Shown: one piece after another, positions 8,832 to 17,355 of the stretch
Layout of the letters: the number at the start of each line of letters is the position of its first letter
Numbering within the stretch: position 1 is the stretch's first letter
From: an uncultured Treponema sp.
Lineage (GTDB): Bacteria; Spirochaetota; Spirochaetia; Treponematales; Treponemataceae
NCBI GenBank assembly: GCA_946615905.1
Contig: CAMOIE010000002.1
Location: 1-64,000 of the forward strand
Length of the DNA stretch: 64,000 nt
Direction: 5' to 3'
Translations under genes and position numbers: made by a program
Notes under the pieces: generated by a model
What the model saw: only the letters and a program-made list of their open reading frames with translations
Told to the model about the DNA's origin: nothing
Databases searched by the model: none

Positions 8832-9683
8832 TTACAAGGTTGCGTTCTCGTTTTTGTTTTTGTCCACGCCGGTATGCTCGCGGTTGTAGTCGAACATTGA
8901 GATTCCCTTTTCGTTCAGCTTTCGGTAAAGGCTTATGTTCTTTCCGGCCGGAAAAATTTTTTCGGCTTCCTCAAGATATGCCTTGGACTCTGATTTTTTT
9001 CCCATTTCAAAGAGAAGCTGGGAATAATAGAGGCTGGCAAAGAATTTCTCGCCGTCATTTTTTGCACTATCGTAGCCGTGCTTGAATCTAGTTCTCGCCT
9101 TTGTCATGCTGCCACCGAAAATTCCTGGGGCATATAAAAACCATTGGCCCAAACCTGAGCAGGCGCAGGGAAGATTTGGATTTGCGGCAAGAGCCTTCTC
9201 ATACAAGTCCTTTATGTGAAAGCCGTTTCGTATGGTAAGCCAAAATGAAAATGTCATGTAAAGGGAGGTAACGTCACCAGTCAGGGAATACATCCAGGCG
9301 TTTACTTGTGAGCTGTCGTGGGTGGCAAGCCATCTCTCGTTTTTTTCAGTTTGCTTTTTAAGTTCCATGCGGACATTTCTCAAGTTGTCGCTCACGGAAA
9401 AAATGTATGTGTATCGCTGGACTGCAAACTCGCTTTCAAAAATCAGCTTTTCCTGCTCGTAGTCAATGGCATGTTCTTCAAGCTCTGAATAGATTTTTTT
9501 CTCAAAGTCATCGATTTCCTTAAGAATTTTTTCTGGTGAGTCGTCACGGCCTGAGAATTCCATCATCATGTTCATCAGATTGCTTAGGTTGTTCAAGGTG
9601 TAGTCTGAAATTCTTCCTTCGGAAAAAATCCTGCACGCGCAAAAGACCAGAATCCCAAACAGACAAATAAATTTTTTAGTCAT
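8832..9683 (-). CDS. secreted helical-repeat protein, possibly TatT-like
   Basis: A signal peptide (residues 1 to about 22, ending near IFSEG) leads a 283-residue mostly alpha-helical protein. The region around 'YEKALAANPNLPCACSGLGQWFLYAPGIFGG' (two shorter blocks, helix plus turn) and the following KAYLEEAEKIFP resemble tetratricopeptide repeats. The FLYAPG..GG element recalls TatT, the periplasmic TPR partner of TRAP transporters in treponemes. No TRAP transporter genes are adjacent, so this is a resemblance only. The reading frame can also start at a GTG 6 nt upstream. The ATG at 9683 has a GGAAAT element upstream and is preferred. Confidence 0.6.
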   Translation of the reverse strand: MTKKFICLFGILVFCACRIFSEGRISDYTLNNLSNLMNMMMEFSGRDDSPEKILKEIDDFEKKIYSELEEHAIDYEQEKLIFESEFAVQRYTYIFSVSDNLRNVRMELKKQTEKNERWLATHDSSQVNAWMYSLTGDVTSLYMTFSFWLTIRNGFHIKDLYEKALAANPNLPCACSGLGQWFLYAPGIFGGSMTKARTRFKHGYDSAKNDGEKFFASLYYSQLLFEMGKKSESKAYLEEAEKIFPAGKNISLYRKLNEKGISMFDYNREHTGVDKNKNENATL

Positions 9684-9790
9684 TTTCACATTTCCAGTAA
9701 GAACGAAAACTCAAAAAAGGTTACAAGGTTAGAAGCATCCAAACGGAAGCGCAACCTTTTTGCCAAAGGTTTCTCTTCCTTCTGGACTTC

Positions 9791-10279
9791 TTACTCTTCC
9801 AAAACTAAGTCCACACTCTGTGCGTCTGCAGCTTTTATCAAGTCTTCCGGGGCAATTACAATCTGTTCACCCCGCACTCCTGCCGAAATATAGACTTTCT
9901 CGCAGTTCATACATGAAGAATCGATAAAGGTTGGGAATTTTTTCTTCATTCCCAAAGGTGAGCAGCCCCCGCGAATATAGCCTGTCAGTCCCAAAAGTTC
10001 CTCTGGCTTTACCGGAGAAAGCTCTTTTGCCCCGCAGGCGGTTCTCGCTTTTTTCAAATTGATTTCGTGCAGTGCCGACTGGCAAAAAACAAAAATTTTC
10101 TTGTCATTTGACCGCATTACGATTGTCTTAAAACATGCGTCCGGGGAGATCCCTAATTTTTCCGCGATATTTCCGGCGGCTCCCCTCTCCAAGGTGTGCT
10201 CCCCATCGTCATCGTAGGAAAGCGTTTCGTATTTTATTTTAAGTCCGTCAAGAATCCTCATGGCATTTGTCTTTTTCAT
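9791..10279 (-). CDS. ybaK: YbaK/EbsC aminoacyl-tRNA deacylase
   Basis: This small protein (162 residues) belongs to the YbaK/ProX editing family, which hydrolyses misacylated tRNA, typically Cys-tRNA(Pro). Family features are the early YDDDGEHTLERGAAGNIAEKLG stretch (given here in part), the VFKTI-like CFKTIVMRSNDKK segment with the conserved Lys, and GYIRGGCSPLGMKKKFPTFID. It should act in the cytoplasm as a stand-alone trans-editing enzyme. The ATG at 10279 is chosen over an upstream in-frame start because an extended -10 element sits between them. It is probably a single-gene transcript. Confidence 0.88.
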   Translation of the reverse strand: MKKTNAMRILDGLKIKYETLSYDDDGEHTLERGAAGNIAEKLGISPDACFKTIVMRSNDKKIFVFCQSALHEINLKKARTACGAKELSPVKPEELLGLTGYIRGGCSPLGMKKKFPTFIDSSCMNCEKVYISAGVRGEQIVIAPEDLIKAADAQSVDLVLEE

Positions 10280-10285
10280 AGCCCG

Positions 10286-10294
10286 AATATACCA
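10286..10294 (-). promoter_or_regulatory. ybaK extended -10, predicted leaderless
   Basis: On the minus strand TGGTATATT (an extended -10) ends 6 nt before the ATG at 10279. No clear -35 and no ribosome binding site are present. Confidence 0.55.
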
Positions 10295-10350
10295 CAAGAT
10301 AAAAACAAAAAAAATACCCCGACCCAGAAAAAATCTGAATCGGGGGCGTT

Positions 10351-10426
10351 GCGGGGGCTACCCCCGCAGATGGGGGTGTGCCGAAGACCGCTTGCGGGCT
10401 AAGGCCAGGGGGAAGGCTTTCCCCCT
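10351..10426. repeat. interspersed palindromic repeats
   Basis: The ybaK-ilvE spacer holds two palindromes: GCGGGGGCTACCCCCGC (10351-10367) and AGGGGGAAGGCTTTCCCCCT (10407-10426). The 16-base core GGGGAAGGCTTTCCCC also occurs inside the hsdS coding region at 40949-40964, so this is a dispersed family. Either hairpin could also affect transcript ends of ilvE. An AT-rich CATTTTCCATTGTCAATTG stretch follows toward ilvE. Confidence 0.65.
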
Positions 10427-10459
10427 AACAATTATTCATTTTCCATTGTCAATTGTTCA

Positions 10460-11482
10460 CTACTTAATCTCAACAACCCAGCCTTCGGGAGCTTTTTCGG
10501 TTCCCATCTGGATTCCGGTCAGGGTTTCGCGGAGCTTTTTCATGACAGGGCCGCACTCCTCCATTCCAGAGGGAAGCATGATTTTTATCTCGTGGTCGTC
10601 GATTTCGCCAATCGGGCTGATTACGGCAGCTGTTCCGCAAAGTCCGGCTTCCACAAAGTCCTTAAGCTCGTCCTTGTTGATTTTGCGCTCCTCGACTTCG
10701 ATTCCAAGATAATCCCTTGCAACCTGAACCAGTGACCGGCGTGTGATTGACGGCAAAATTGAATTTGACTTTGGAGTGCAGATTTTTCCGTTTTTCTGGA
10801 CGAACATGACGTTCGCGCCGCCAGTCTCTTCGATATAAGTGTGGGTCGCGGGGTCTGTGTAGAGGTTTTCCGCATAACCGCATTTGTGGGCGTCAACAAT
10901 GTTGTGCAGGCTCATCGCGTAGTTGAGTCCGGCCTTGATATGTCCAGTTCCGTGGGGAGCTGCGCGGTCGAGGTCTGAGAGGCGGATTTTAATCGGTTTT
11001 ACGCCGCCCTTGAAATACGGACCGACTGGAGTCACAAGGATTCTGAACTGATATTCATCAGCGGGCTTTACTCCGATAACCGCGTTGGAGCCGAACATAT
11101 ATGGGCGGATGTAAAGGGTCGCGCCGGATCCGTAAGGGGGAACCCATTCGATGTTAGCTTTTACGGTCTCAATCACAGCCTTTACGAATTTGTCTTCGGG
11201 AAATACGGGCATTTCAAGCTGGCGGCAGGAGTCAGCCATGCGGGCAGCGTTCAAGTCCGGGCGGAAGGTCACGATTTTTCCGTCTTTTGTCTGGTAGGCC
11301 TTGAGCCCTTCAAAGCAGGACTGCGAATACTGCAAAACGCCAGCGCATTCGGAGATTGTGACGGTGTGGTCGCTTGTCAAAGTTCCCTCGTCCCATTTTC
11401 CGTCCTTGTAGTTCGCGACGAAAGATTTTGATGTTTCCATGTAGCCGAAAGGCAGATTGCCCCAGTCAAGATTTTTTGCCAT
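10460..11482 (-). CDS. ilvE: branched-chain amino acid aminotransferase
   Basis: This PLP-dependent class IV aminotransferase interconverts Leu, Ile and Val with their 2-oxo acids, using glutamate/2-oxoglutarate. The 340-residue protein shows GVLQYSQSCFEGLKAYQ, RPDLNAARM, the GHIKAGLNYAMS segment with the PLP lysine, and EETGGANVMFV. An AAGGAG ribosome binding site lies 7 nt before the ATG. Upstream is a promoter with an 80-nt leader. The gene is divergent from the ClpP-like gene. No other ilv genes are nearby. Confidence 0.93.
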   Translation of the reverse strand: MAKNLDWGNLPFGYMETSKSFVANYKDGKWDEGTLTSDHTVTISECAGVLQYSQSCFEGLKAYQTKDGKIVTFRPDLNAARMADSCRQLEMPVFPEDKFVKAVIETVKANIEWVPPYGSGATLYIRPYMFGSNAVIGVKPADEYQFRILVTPVGPYFKGGVKPIKIRLSDLDRAAPHGTGHIKAGLNYAMSLHNIVDAHKCGYAENLYTDPATHTYIEETGGANVMFVQKNGKICTPKSNSILPSITRRSLVQVARDYLGIEVEERKINKDELKDFVEAGLCGTAAVISPIGEIDDHEIKIMLPSGMEECGPVMKKLRETLTGIQMGTEKAPEGWVVEIK

Positions 11483-11563
11483 ATTACACTCCTTAAAAGC
11501 CCCGCGTTAGCGGTCATGCAGTGTCGGGTAAAATCGCCCGGCGACTTAAATTTTATTAAAGTC

Positions 11564-11592
11564 ATTTTATTATTTTTAAAGATTTTTTGCAA
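11564..11592 (-). promoter_or_regulatory. ilvE promoter with a leader of about 75 nt
   Basis: TTGCAA (11587-11592), a 17-nt spacer and TAAAAT (11564-11569) on the minus strand lie about 80 nt before the ilvE ATG. The leader contains short GC-rich inverted repeats (for example CCGC-TAAC-GCGG near 11500-11515). Regulation by the leader is possible but not shown. Confidence 0.5.
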
Positions 11593-11689
11593 TAAGGTTT
11601 TAACGATGAAAAAAGACGTGGACGCGAAGGCCTGATTTCATTATATTTATTTATATTGTATTTTTTTTAATGCACTTTTTGGAGACAGC

Positions 11690-12280
11690 ATGATTTTAAA
11701 TTCAGAAGACAAGAAAAAGGAAGAAAAGCAGCAGGACTCCATGGCGGAGAAATTCCTTAAGACCCGTCAGGTGATTCTTTCCGGCGAAGTGAACGCTGAG
11801 AACGCGGAAAAAGTGATAAAACAGCTCCTCCTGCTTGAGGCTGAGAGCGACAAGCCGATTTATCTTTTCATCGACTCACCCGGAGGCTCTATCGACGATG
11901 GATTCGGCATTTTTGACATCATAAAATTCATCAACGCCCCGGTCTACACAATCGGAACAGGCTTGATTGCCTCAATGGGAGCTATGATTCTCCTTTCTGT
12001 TCCCAAGGAAAGAAGATTCGCCCTGCCAAACAGCCACTATTTGATTCACCAGCCGCTTATTGGCGGAGCCTTCCGAGGTGTCGCGACTGACCTGGAGATT
12101 CAGGCTGAGGAAATCGCCAAGTCAAAGAAAAAGCTGATTGAGATTATCGCCAAGGAGACTGGTCAGACTGTTGAGAAAGTTCTGGCTGACACAGACCGCG
12201 ACCACTGGCTTACCGCAGAGGAAGCCCTTGACTACGGACTTGTCTCAAAAATCGTCACAAGCCGCGCGGATTTGAAATAA
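11690..12280 (+). CDS. clpP: ClpP-family serine protease
   Basis: This is the proteolytic subunit fold of ClpP, which forms a barrel fed by AAA+ unfoldases such as ClpX or ClpA. The 196-residue protein has catalytic Ser95 (GLIASMGAM), His120 (HYLIHQPL) and Asp near 171 (TDRDHW). The first 20 residues are a charged Lys/Glu tail instead of a standard propeptide. No clpX is adjacent, so this may be a secondary ClpP paralogue. A GGAG ribosome binding site lies 6 nt before the ATG. The gene is divergent from ilvE and is followed 21 nt later by the acetyltransferase gene. Confidence 0.88.
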   Translation: MILNSEDKKKEEKQQDSMAEKFLKTRQVILSGEVNAENAEKVIKQLLLLEAESDKPIYLFIDSPGGSIDDGFGIFDIIKFINAPVYTIGTGLIASMGAMILLSVPKERRFALPNSHYLIHQPLIGGAFRGVATDLEIQAEEIAKSKKKLIEIIAKETGQTVEKVLADTDRDHWLTAEEALDYGLVSKIVTSRADLK

Positions 12281-12301
12281 CATTTTATTTGTGGTAGAAT
12301 T

Positions 12302-13240
12302 GTGACATTCCAACTGACGGATTCTTTGGTTCAGAAAATTATTTTCGCCATGGAAAATCAGCAAAAGGTCTTTTTGCTCGACGCTTCTTCTCTGGAGCTT
12401 GTCGAGGCGGACTCGGAAGCTGTTGATTTTATAGAAGAGTCGGTTGGAGAGGAAAAATTTTATACATTGCCGCCATGGAATTCAAAGGACGGCTTTATTT
12501 TGTTGGAATCTTTTTGCGATACCGTCAGGATTTCAAAAGCCCGCTCGGATTTAAAAAAGGTTCTCGAAGAAGGAAGGGGGGTATTCCGGAATTTTAAAAA
12601 CGCTTTGAGCTTGTACCCGGAACTTGAACGGCGTTTTAATGCATACAAAAAAAATTACATGCAGACCCGTGTTTTTGAATGGTACGGCTCCCTCCGCGAA
12701 TCTTGGGGATTGGAATCGCTCGCTCAGGAATCAGAAGAAATCGACCTAGTGGACGAAGACTTTTCCTTTTCAGAATGCAGCAGGCCGGATTTTAGCTGCA
12801 TTGAAAAAGAGGCGGATTTTATAGCAGAGGAATTAAGGCAGACATTTACCGGCGAATTGGGTCAAGCATTTTCCGGACTCTGGCTCCGACGCTTTGATTT
12901 TTCGGAGGCAGACCGTGTGAACGGTATTATTTGCCGCACGGCAGCGGGAGAATTCGCAGGAGCAGCCCTTTATTCATCTGACTTTGAAAAAAACGGCCTT
13001 AAGAAAACAGTTTTTTTGACTGCTTTATTTGTAAACCAAAATTACCGGGGACTTGGAATTGCAGGCGGACTCATAAAACGCCTCTCTTCACTTTTGAAAG
13101 CTGCCGGAATTCACTGGTTGATTTTTACCGGCTTTTCAACGGACGAAATTTTTGAGCCTTTATTAAAGGCAAATGGATTTAAAAAAATCGGTTCAAATTT
13201 CGTCTTGGATTTAGAAGACTGCCGGACAAACGAAAACTAA
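12302..13240 (+). CDS. GNAT-family N-acetyltransferase
   Basis: The C-terminal third of this 312-residue protein is a GNAT acetyltransferase fold: LTALFVNQNYRGLGIAGGLIKRL contains the acetyl-CoA loop (Q/RxxGxG/A, here YRGLGIAGG), and the end LLKANGFKKIG is typical. The first 190 residues are acidic and helical and not recognised; they may choose the substrate. The start is uncertain. The GTG at 12302 sits one base after a TAGAAT (12295-12300), so if that hexamer is a promoter the GTG would not be transcribed from it. The ATG at 12350 is the next candidate. Cotranscription from clpP would allow the GTG. Confidence 0.7.
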   Translation: MTFQLTDSLVQKIIFAMENQQKVFLLDASSLELVEADSEAVDFIEESVGEEKFYTLPPWNSKDGFILLESFCDTVRISKARSDLKKVLEEGRGVFRNFKNALSLYPELERRFNAYKKNYMQTRVFEWYGSLRESWGLESLAQESEEIDLVDEDFSFSECSRPDFSCIEKEADFIAEELRQTFTGELGQAFSGLWLRRFDFSEADRVNGIICRTAAGEFAGAALYSSDFEKNGLKKTVFLTALFVNQNYRGLGIAGGLIKRLSSLLKAAGIHWLIFTGFSTDEIFEPLLKANGFKKIGSNFVLDLEDCRTNEN

Positions 13241-13263
13241 GTCATTTTGTAGGAGAAATTATT

Positions 13264-14094
13264 ATGGCTTTTAGACGTGATCGCAACGAAGAACTTCCTG
13301 CAGAGCAGGTTGCCGCATTTTTAAAGGATGCAGTTTCAAAAATCAAGGCAAATCCAGAGGAATTTGAAAACCTCAAAAAAGTTTTCAAACAGAACGTTCC
13401 GCTCACAATGCGCTCTTATGTTGCCGCATATTTGATTAACAACTGCCGCGGTGCTATTTTCCACTTCAACTCACGCAAAAACCGCGAGGAATTCCGCGCC
13501 CGCCGCGAATTCCGCTCAGACTTCCGCAACGAGGAACGCCGTCCCCGCTTTGGCGAGAACGAGGCTGCTTCAGAAGGAAGTGAAAATACAGAACGCCGCG
13601 AACCCTACGCCCGCGTTCAGATTGCCCCCGACCAGGCCGCCACAGTATTCGTATCTATCGGACGCAACCGCCGCGTATTCCCGCGTGACTTGGTTGGCCT
13701 CTTTACAAACGCAGCCGGAATCGAGCGCGAGAAAATCGGAAACATCCGCGTTCTTTCAAACTATTCATTCGTCGAACTTTTCAAGGAAGACGCTGAGAAG
13801 GCAATTGAAAAACTCAATGGCTATGACTACCGCGGACGCGCATTAAGCGTAAGCTACTCACGCCAGAGAGACGAGGAGAGTGAGGACGAGGCTCCCCGCT
13901 CTTATGAAGAGAACAACGAGCCTGTTCCCAATGTGGAAAACCGCTCAGCCCCGATTGTCGACAACTACACAACAACGACAAACGACACTGTAGCCCAGCA
14001 GGCAGCTTTCGCAGCCCAGATGGAGTCATCTTCAATGACTGATGAGGAAATCTTGGCAGCCCGCGCCCCCCGTTCATCTTCATCAGAAGACTAA
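13264..14094 (+). CDS. DbpA-type RNA-binding domain protein without helicase
   Basis: Residues about 120-205 form the RRM-like domain found at the end of DbpA/CsdA DEAD-box helicases (VFVSIGRNRRVFPRDLVGLF and IGNIRVLSNYSFVEL). The protein, 276 residues, has no helicase motifs. Instead it has an N-terminal helical region, an Arg/Glu-rich linker and a Ser/Asp/Glu-rich tail. It probably binds structured RNA. A GTAGGAG ribosome binding site precedes the ATG. The acetyltransferase gene lies upstream and the metallo-hydrolase gene follows after 15 nt, so the three may be one transcript. Confidence 0.78.
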   Translation: MAFRRDRNEELPAEQVAAFLKDAVSKIKANPEEFENLKKVFKQNVPLTMRSYVAAYLINNCRGAIFHFNSRKNREEFRARREFRSDFRNEERRPRFGENEAASEGSENTERREPYARVQIAPDQAATVFVSIGRNRRVFPRDLVGLFTNAAGIEREKIGNIRVLSNYSFVELFKEDAEKAIEKLNGYDYRGRALSVSYSRQRDEESEDEAPRSYEENNEPVPNVENRSAPIVDNYTTTTNDTVAQQAAFAAQMESSSMTDEEILAARAPRSSSSED

Positions 14095-14109
14095 GGCTTA
14101 AAAAGCGAG

Positions 14110-14784
14110 ATGAGAATCGTAACGATTGCCACGGGGCCGCTTGGAGAAAATTCGCTGATTGTTCCTCTTAAAGAAAATCGCGTCTTTCTCGTTGACCCGG
14201 CTTCGTGCGCATTCTGCGGCGACGAGAAAAAAATCACTTCTTATCTCGCCGCCAATTCCCTTGAACCCGCCGCAGTTCTTTTGACCCATGGTCATTTTGA
14301 CCACGTGGCGGGGCTTCCCTTCTTAAAAAAATTCTTTCCTGACATTCCTATTTTGATTCATAAAGATGACTCCCAGATGATTGGCTCCGATTCTGCAAGA
14401 ATCCAGTCTCTCGATCTTGGCATGATGGGCTTTGAGGATTTTATACCGTCAGTCTCAAATCTGCCGGCTGCCACGAATTTTTTGGAGGACGGAAAGACTC
14501 TCGCAGAGTCCCTTGGAAATGAAGATCTTGCCCAATGGAAAGTCATTCATACTCCGGGACATACAAAAGGCTCCTGCTGCTTTTACAACGAAAACGAGAA
14601 AGTTTTGATTGCCGGAGACACGATTTTCTACCGCTCTTGGGGAAGAACTGACTTGTACAGTGGCAGCGATGAAGAGATGGCTCAAAGCCTTGCGAAAATA
14701 AAAAGTATTATAAGCCCTGACACAATAATTTATTCTGGTCATGACTATTCAGGCTTTCGTGCAGCTGACGGCTTTCCAATCTAA
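14110..14784 (+). CDS. metallo-beta-lactamase-fold hydrolase, glyoxalase II-like
   Basis: This 224-residue cytoplasmic hydrolase has the di-zinc motif THGHFDHVAG (HxHxDH) near residues 59-68, the later His in HTPGHTKGSCCF, the metal-bridging Asp in IAGDTIF, and a final His in YSGHDYSG. This set matches the YcbL/GloB-like thioesterases. The natural substrate is unknown. The gene lies 15 nt after the DbpA-domain gene. It ends at an AT-rich spacer and converges on the phosphodiesterase gene. Confidence 0.85.
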   Translation: MRIVTIATGPLGENSLIVPLKENRVFLVDPASCAFCGDEKKITSYLAANSLEPAAVLLTHGHFDHVAGLPFLKKFFPDIPILIHKDDSQMIGSDSARIQSLDLGMMGFEDFIPSVSNLPAATNFLEDGKTLAESLGNEDLAQWKVIHTPGHTKGSCCFYNENEKVLIAGDTIFYRSWGRTDLYSGSDEEMAQSLAKIKSIISPDTIIYSGHDYSGFRAADGFPI

Positions 14785-14809
14785 ATCAATTAAAAAAACT
14801 AAAATCAAA

Positions 14810-15499
14810 CTAAAAAAGTGAAAGATTTGCCGGAGGCGTGAATTCTGTGAAATTCCATTTTGGCGCGCCCAGAGCATGGCGGACAATGTAAAATTTATAT
14901 TCGATTTTTTTATTTTTGACAGAGATGACTGCGAATGTCGGAGGCAAATTGAGTCTTGGCATTGAGCAGGAGCCAGGATTTAAAAGCAGGATTCCTCTTT
15001 TTGATTCCTTTGCATTTGAGATGTGGGTATGCCCGTAAATGGCTATTTTTGCCCCGTGCATGGCTGCGGCTTGCTCTATACTCTCAGTCGTGTAGTAGAC
15101 GTCAAAGCGGTGGCCGTGAGCCATAAAAAAACAGACGTCTCCCGCCTTGAATGTCAGTTCCTTTGGAACTATCAGACCGATTTCAGGCTCTGGGCTGAAT
15201 GCATATGAATCCCAGTCGCCGTTTCCCTGCACAAAAGCCCAGACAGGAGGAATTCTTTGTGCAAATTCAGAGTCAATCCTTGCTTTTTGGAGGACATCAC
15301 AAATTGAAGGAAGGCCGTCACCGCAAAATGCCAGCGCGTCTGATTTTGGGCCGAATTCATTCAAAATGGCCTCGAAGACCGGCGTGTTCCCGTGAATGTC
15401 AGAGACGACGAGAATTTTTGCCTCAGGCTTTTTCTCAAGGTCCTGAATGTCGGAGGAGTTGCCAAAAATGAAATTTTGCTGCTGAATGAATTCCCTCAT
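14810..15499 (-). CDS. YfcE/MJ0936-type metallophosphoesterase
   Basis: This calcineurin-like phosphodiesterase (229 residues) has SDIHGN near residue 34, CGDGLP, VQGNGDWD, MAHGHRFDV and YGHTHISNA, the full metal-binding set of the YfcE family. It likely hydrolyses phosphodiester bonds; the physiological substrate is unknown. A second homologue is encoded at 52918-53517. The ATG lies 8 nt after the end of the upstream lipoprotein gene with an AGGATC element as ribosome binding site, so the two are probably cotranscribed. Confidence 0.85.
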   Translation of the reverse strand: MREFIQQQNFIFGNSSDIQDLEKKPEAKILVVSDIHGNTPVFEAILNEFGPKSDALAFCGDGLPSICDVLQKARIDSEFAQRIPPVWAFVQGNGDWDSYAFSPEPEIGLIVPKELTFKAGDVCFFMAHGHRFDVYYTTESIEQAAAMHGAKIAIYGHTHISNAKESKRGILLLNPGSCSMPRLNLPPTFAVISVKNKKIEYKFYIVRHALGAPKWNFTEFTPPANLSLF

Positions 15500-15507
15500 T
15501 AAAGATC

Positions 15508-16284
15508 CTATTCAAAAATAAAGTGATTTGCGGACTTCAAGCCTGTTTCGCTGTCAACGTAGCGGGAAACATTGTGGTCTTTTCCGATTAGGTTTTGAAC
15601 GAAAGGCTGTAGATTTTCGTCAGCCGCAAGTGGGGCCCGCAAATTTATCATTGAGACTATTGAATCTGTAAGAAGTTTTGCCATGTCGATGTTTATGGTG
15701 ACTGCTGTTTCGGTCGACTCCAGAGGATTTGTCTTTTGTGCGTAATCGAGAACGAAGTCCGAGACTGACTCTGAGGCCAAAACGTCATCCTGGGGTAGCA
15801 GGGAAAATACAGGGTAGGGGAGCTTTCTGCTTTCTTCGTTGTCTTGCAATTTTCCGATGGCGTTTGCAGTTCCCTCTGGGGCACCGACAATTATAAGTCC
15901 TGCAAGGTTTTCTTCCTCAAGATGTTCGACTAAGCGGCTGATTCTTTCCTTGCCAGAATGCATGAAGTCATCAGGATATGTGAATGTAATGATAAGTCCC
16001 TGTTTTTCCTCTGAGTCCAAGCCGAAATGCGTGTCCAAGTCTGCAAGAATCGGGGTTTTTACTTCCTCTTCATTGTAGCCGTAGCCAAAAAGGATTGCGA
16101 TATGTTTGCCTGCAAGATATGCCTTTGTCTCGTCTGAGATTTTTTTGAGTTTTGTGGGAGCATTGTTTGATTTTCTTTCAGCTGAGCTATTTGCTCCTGT
16201 GTCTGCTTCGTTTTTTGAGCATGACTGGGTCGCAATTATTGAAAGTGACAAAAAAACGATTTTTACTAAATTCTTAAATTTCAT
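15508..16284 (-). CDS. periplasmic lipoprotein, DUF3798-like
   Basis: A lipoprotein signal (residues 1-21, IIATQSC, Cys22) precedes a Ser/Asn-rich linker and a compact alpha/beta domain. HIAILFGYGYNEEE, AGLIIVGAPEGT and the overall length resemble periplasmic-binding-protein-like families such as DUF3798. The match is by eye and the ligand is unknown. It shares a transcript with the downstream phosphodiesterase gene. The -10 lies 6 nt before the ATG, and a strong terminator separates this gene from flgN upstream. Confidence 0.6.
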   Translation of the reverse strand: MKFKNLVKIVFLSLSIIATQSCSKNEADTGANSSAERKSNNAPTKLKKISDETKAYLAGKHIAILFGYGYNEEEVKTPILADLDTHFGLDSEEKQGLIITFTYPDDFMHSGKERISRLVEHLEEENLAGLIIVGAPEGTANAIGKLQDNEESRKLPYPVFSLLPQDDVLASESVSDFVLDYAQKTNPLESTETAVTINIDMAKLLTDSIVSMINLRAPLAADENLQPFVQNLIGKDHNVSRYVDSETGLKSANHFIFE

Positions 16285-16290
16285 GTTTTA

Positions 16291-16296
16291 ATCTTA
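16291..16296 (-). promoter_or_regulatory. -10 of the lipoprotein gene, predicted leaderless
   Basis: TAAGAT on the minus strand ends 6 nt before the ATG at 16284. The -35 region (TTTTCA at 17 nt) is weak. Confidence 0.45.
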
Positions 16297-16320
16297 ACAT
16301 TTTTTTCATCAAGTGAAAAG

Positions 16321-16350
16321 AAAAATCCCCTGACTGTTCAGGGGATTTTT
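16321..16350 (-). terminator. terminator of the fliS-flgN transcript
   Basis: AAAAATCCCCTGA (16321-16333) and TCAGGGGATTTTT (16338-16350) form a perfect 13-bp stem with a CTGT loop. It lies 2 nt after the flgN stop codon. Confidence 0.9.
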
Positions 16351-16352
16351 CG

Positions 16353-16835
16353 CTATGCGCTTATTGTAATCATGTTGCCGGGGGCGGCTGACTTTTCTGC
16401 ATAAACAGAAATCCTGCCCCGGTAGGGATTTTTTGCTCGTGCATCATCCAACTGATTGCGGATTTGCGCAATATGGATTTTTAAGGTCGCACGATTTTTG
16501 TCGTTCTGGGCAAGAACCTTTTGCTGCAAGTCAGAAAGCTCCGCCTGAATCTCTTGTATGTTTTCATCACCCTGACTGCCAGTAACGGCCGTATACATTT
16601 TTTGCATCGGGTCAATCACCTTTTGCAGGCAGGAAAGATTGGCGACAATCTGATTCTCAAGTTCCGCATGGGCTGTCATGGCTGCACCATCATCGGCTTC
16701 GATTTTACCCTGCTGGAGTTCCAGAACTTTCAAGTATTCACGGAATTTGTTCCTCTGCTGCTCAAGCAAAGTCCTGAATCTTTTTAAAATCGCAACACGC
16801 TCGCTGATTTCTGCATCTGTTAAATCTTTTACCAT
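16353..16835 (-). CDS. FlgN-like flagellar export chaperone
   Basis: This 160-residue protein is almost entirely helical with coiled-coil heptads (LLEQQRNKFREYLKVLELQQG and LSDLQQKVLAQND), the FlgN-type layout. FlgN chaperones the hook-filament junction proteins FlgK and FlgL. The tail carries NPYRGRISVYAEKSAAPGNM, a basic disordered segment. Its position 13 nt downstream of fliS supports a flagellar role; the family call is from fold and context, not a clear motif. The ATG at 16835 is preferred because AGGGGTGG precedes it; a longer upstream frame overlaps fliS. Confidence 0.65.
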   Translation of the reverse strand: MVKDLTDAEISERVAILKRFRTLLEQQRNKFREYLKVLELQQGKIEADDGAAMTAHAELENQIVANLSCLQKVIDPMQKMYTAVTGSQGDENIQEIQAELSDLQQKVLAQNDKNRATLKIHIAQIRNQLDDARAKNPYRGRISVYAEKSAAPGNMITISA

Positions 16836-16848
16836 TTTCCACCCCTTT

Positions 16849-17289
16849 TTATCCCTGAATGTTGAGCGTTTGGGGAACGTACTTTGCGGGAGCGTTTGCC
16901 TCGCTGTTTGAAGCTGTTTCCCAAGCGGAAGCAAGTTGACTCATCATGTTGCGCACGAAGTCGATTTTCTGCCGGTCCTTGTTGATATTTGCGCTCATTA
17001 GCTCCTGGTTGAAGTAAACATAGAGGGACATAAGATTTTGGGCGATTTGACCGCCCTTGTCCATGTCGAGAGAAACTTGGAGTTCGCTGATGATTTCCTG
17101 AGTTTTTACGATTGATTTGCCGAATTTTTCGATGTCTTTTGCCGCGATTGTACCGTCTGCTTTAAAGCAGGAAGCGGCTGCATCCAGATTTCGGACTGCA
17201 CCCTCGTAGAGCATGACGATTAGGCGGCCCTGGCTGGCAGTTTTTACTGCGGTGTTACGGTAAGCGGTGTAAGCGTTTTGAAATCCCAT
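16849..17289 (-). CDS. fliS: flagellar export chaperone FliS
   Basis: FliS binds the C-terminus of flagellin and keeps it unpolymerised before export. The 146-residue protein starts MGFQNAYTAYRNTAVKTASQ, and GRLIVMLYEGAVRNLDAA is the family hallmark. A helical core and a disordered C-terminal tail follow. GGGAGG lies 8 nt upstream of the ATG at 17289 and decides the start. flgN follows after 13 nt, and the pair ends at a strong terminator. In spirochaetes the client filaments sit in the periplasm. Confidence 0.93.
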   Translation of the reverse strand: MGFQNAYTAYRNTAVKTASQGRLIVMLYEGAVRNLDAAASCFKADGTIAAKDIEKFGKSIVKTQEIISELQVSLDMDKGGQIAQNLMSLYVYFNQELMSANINKDRQKIDFVRNMMSQLASAWETASNSEANAPAKYVPQTLNIQG

Positions 17290-17355
17290 AAATTGCCCTC
17301 CCAAATTAATGGATTTTTCCCGTCTTCAATATTTTCGGCAAAGACTAAAAAATGT

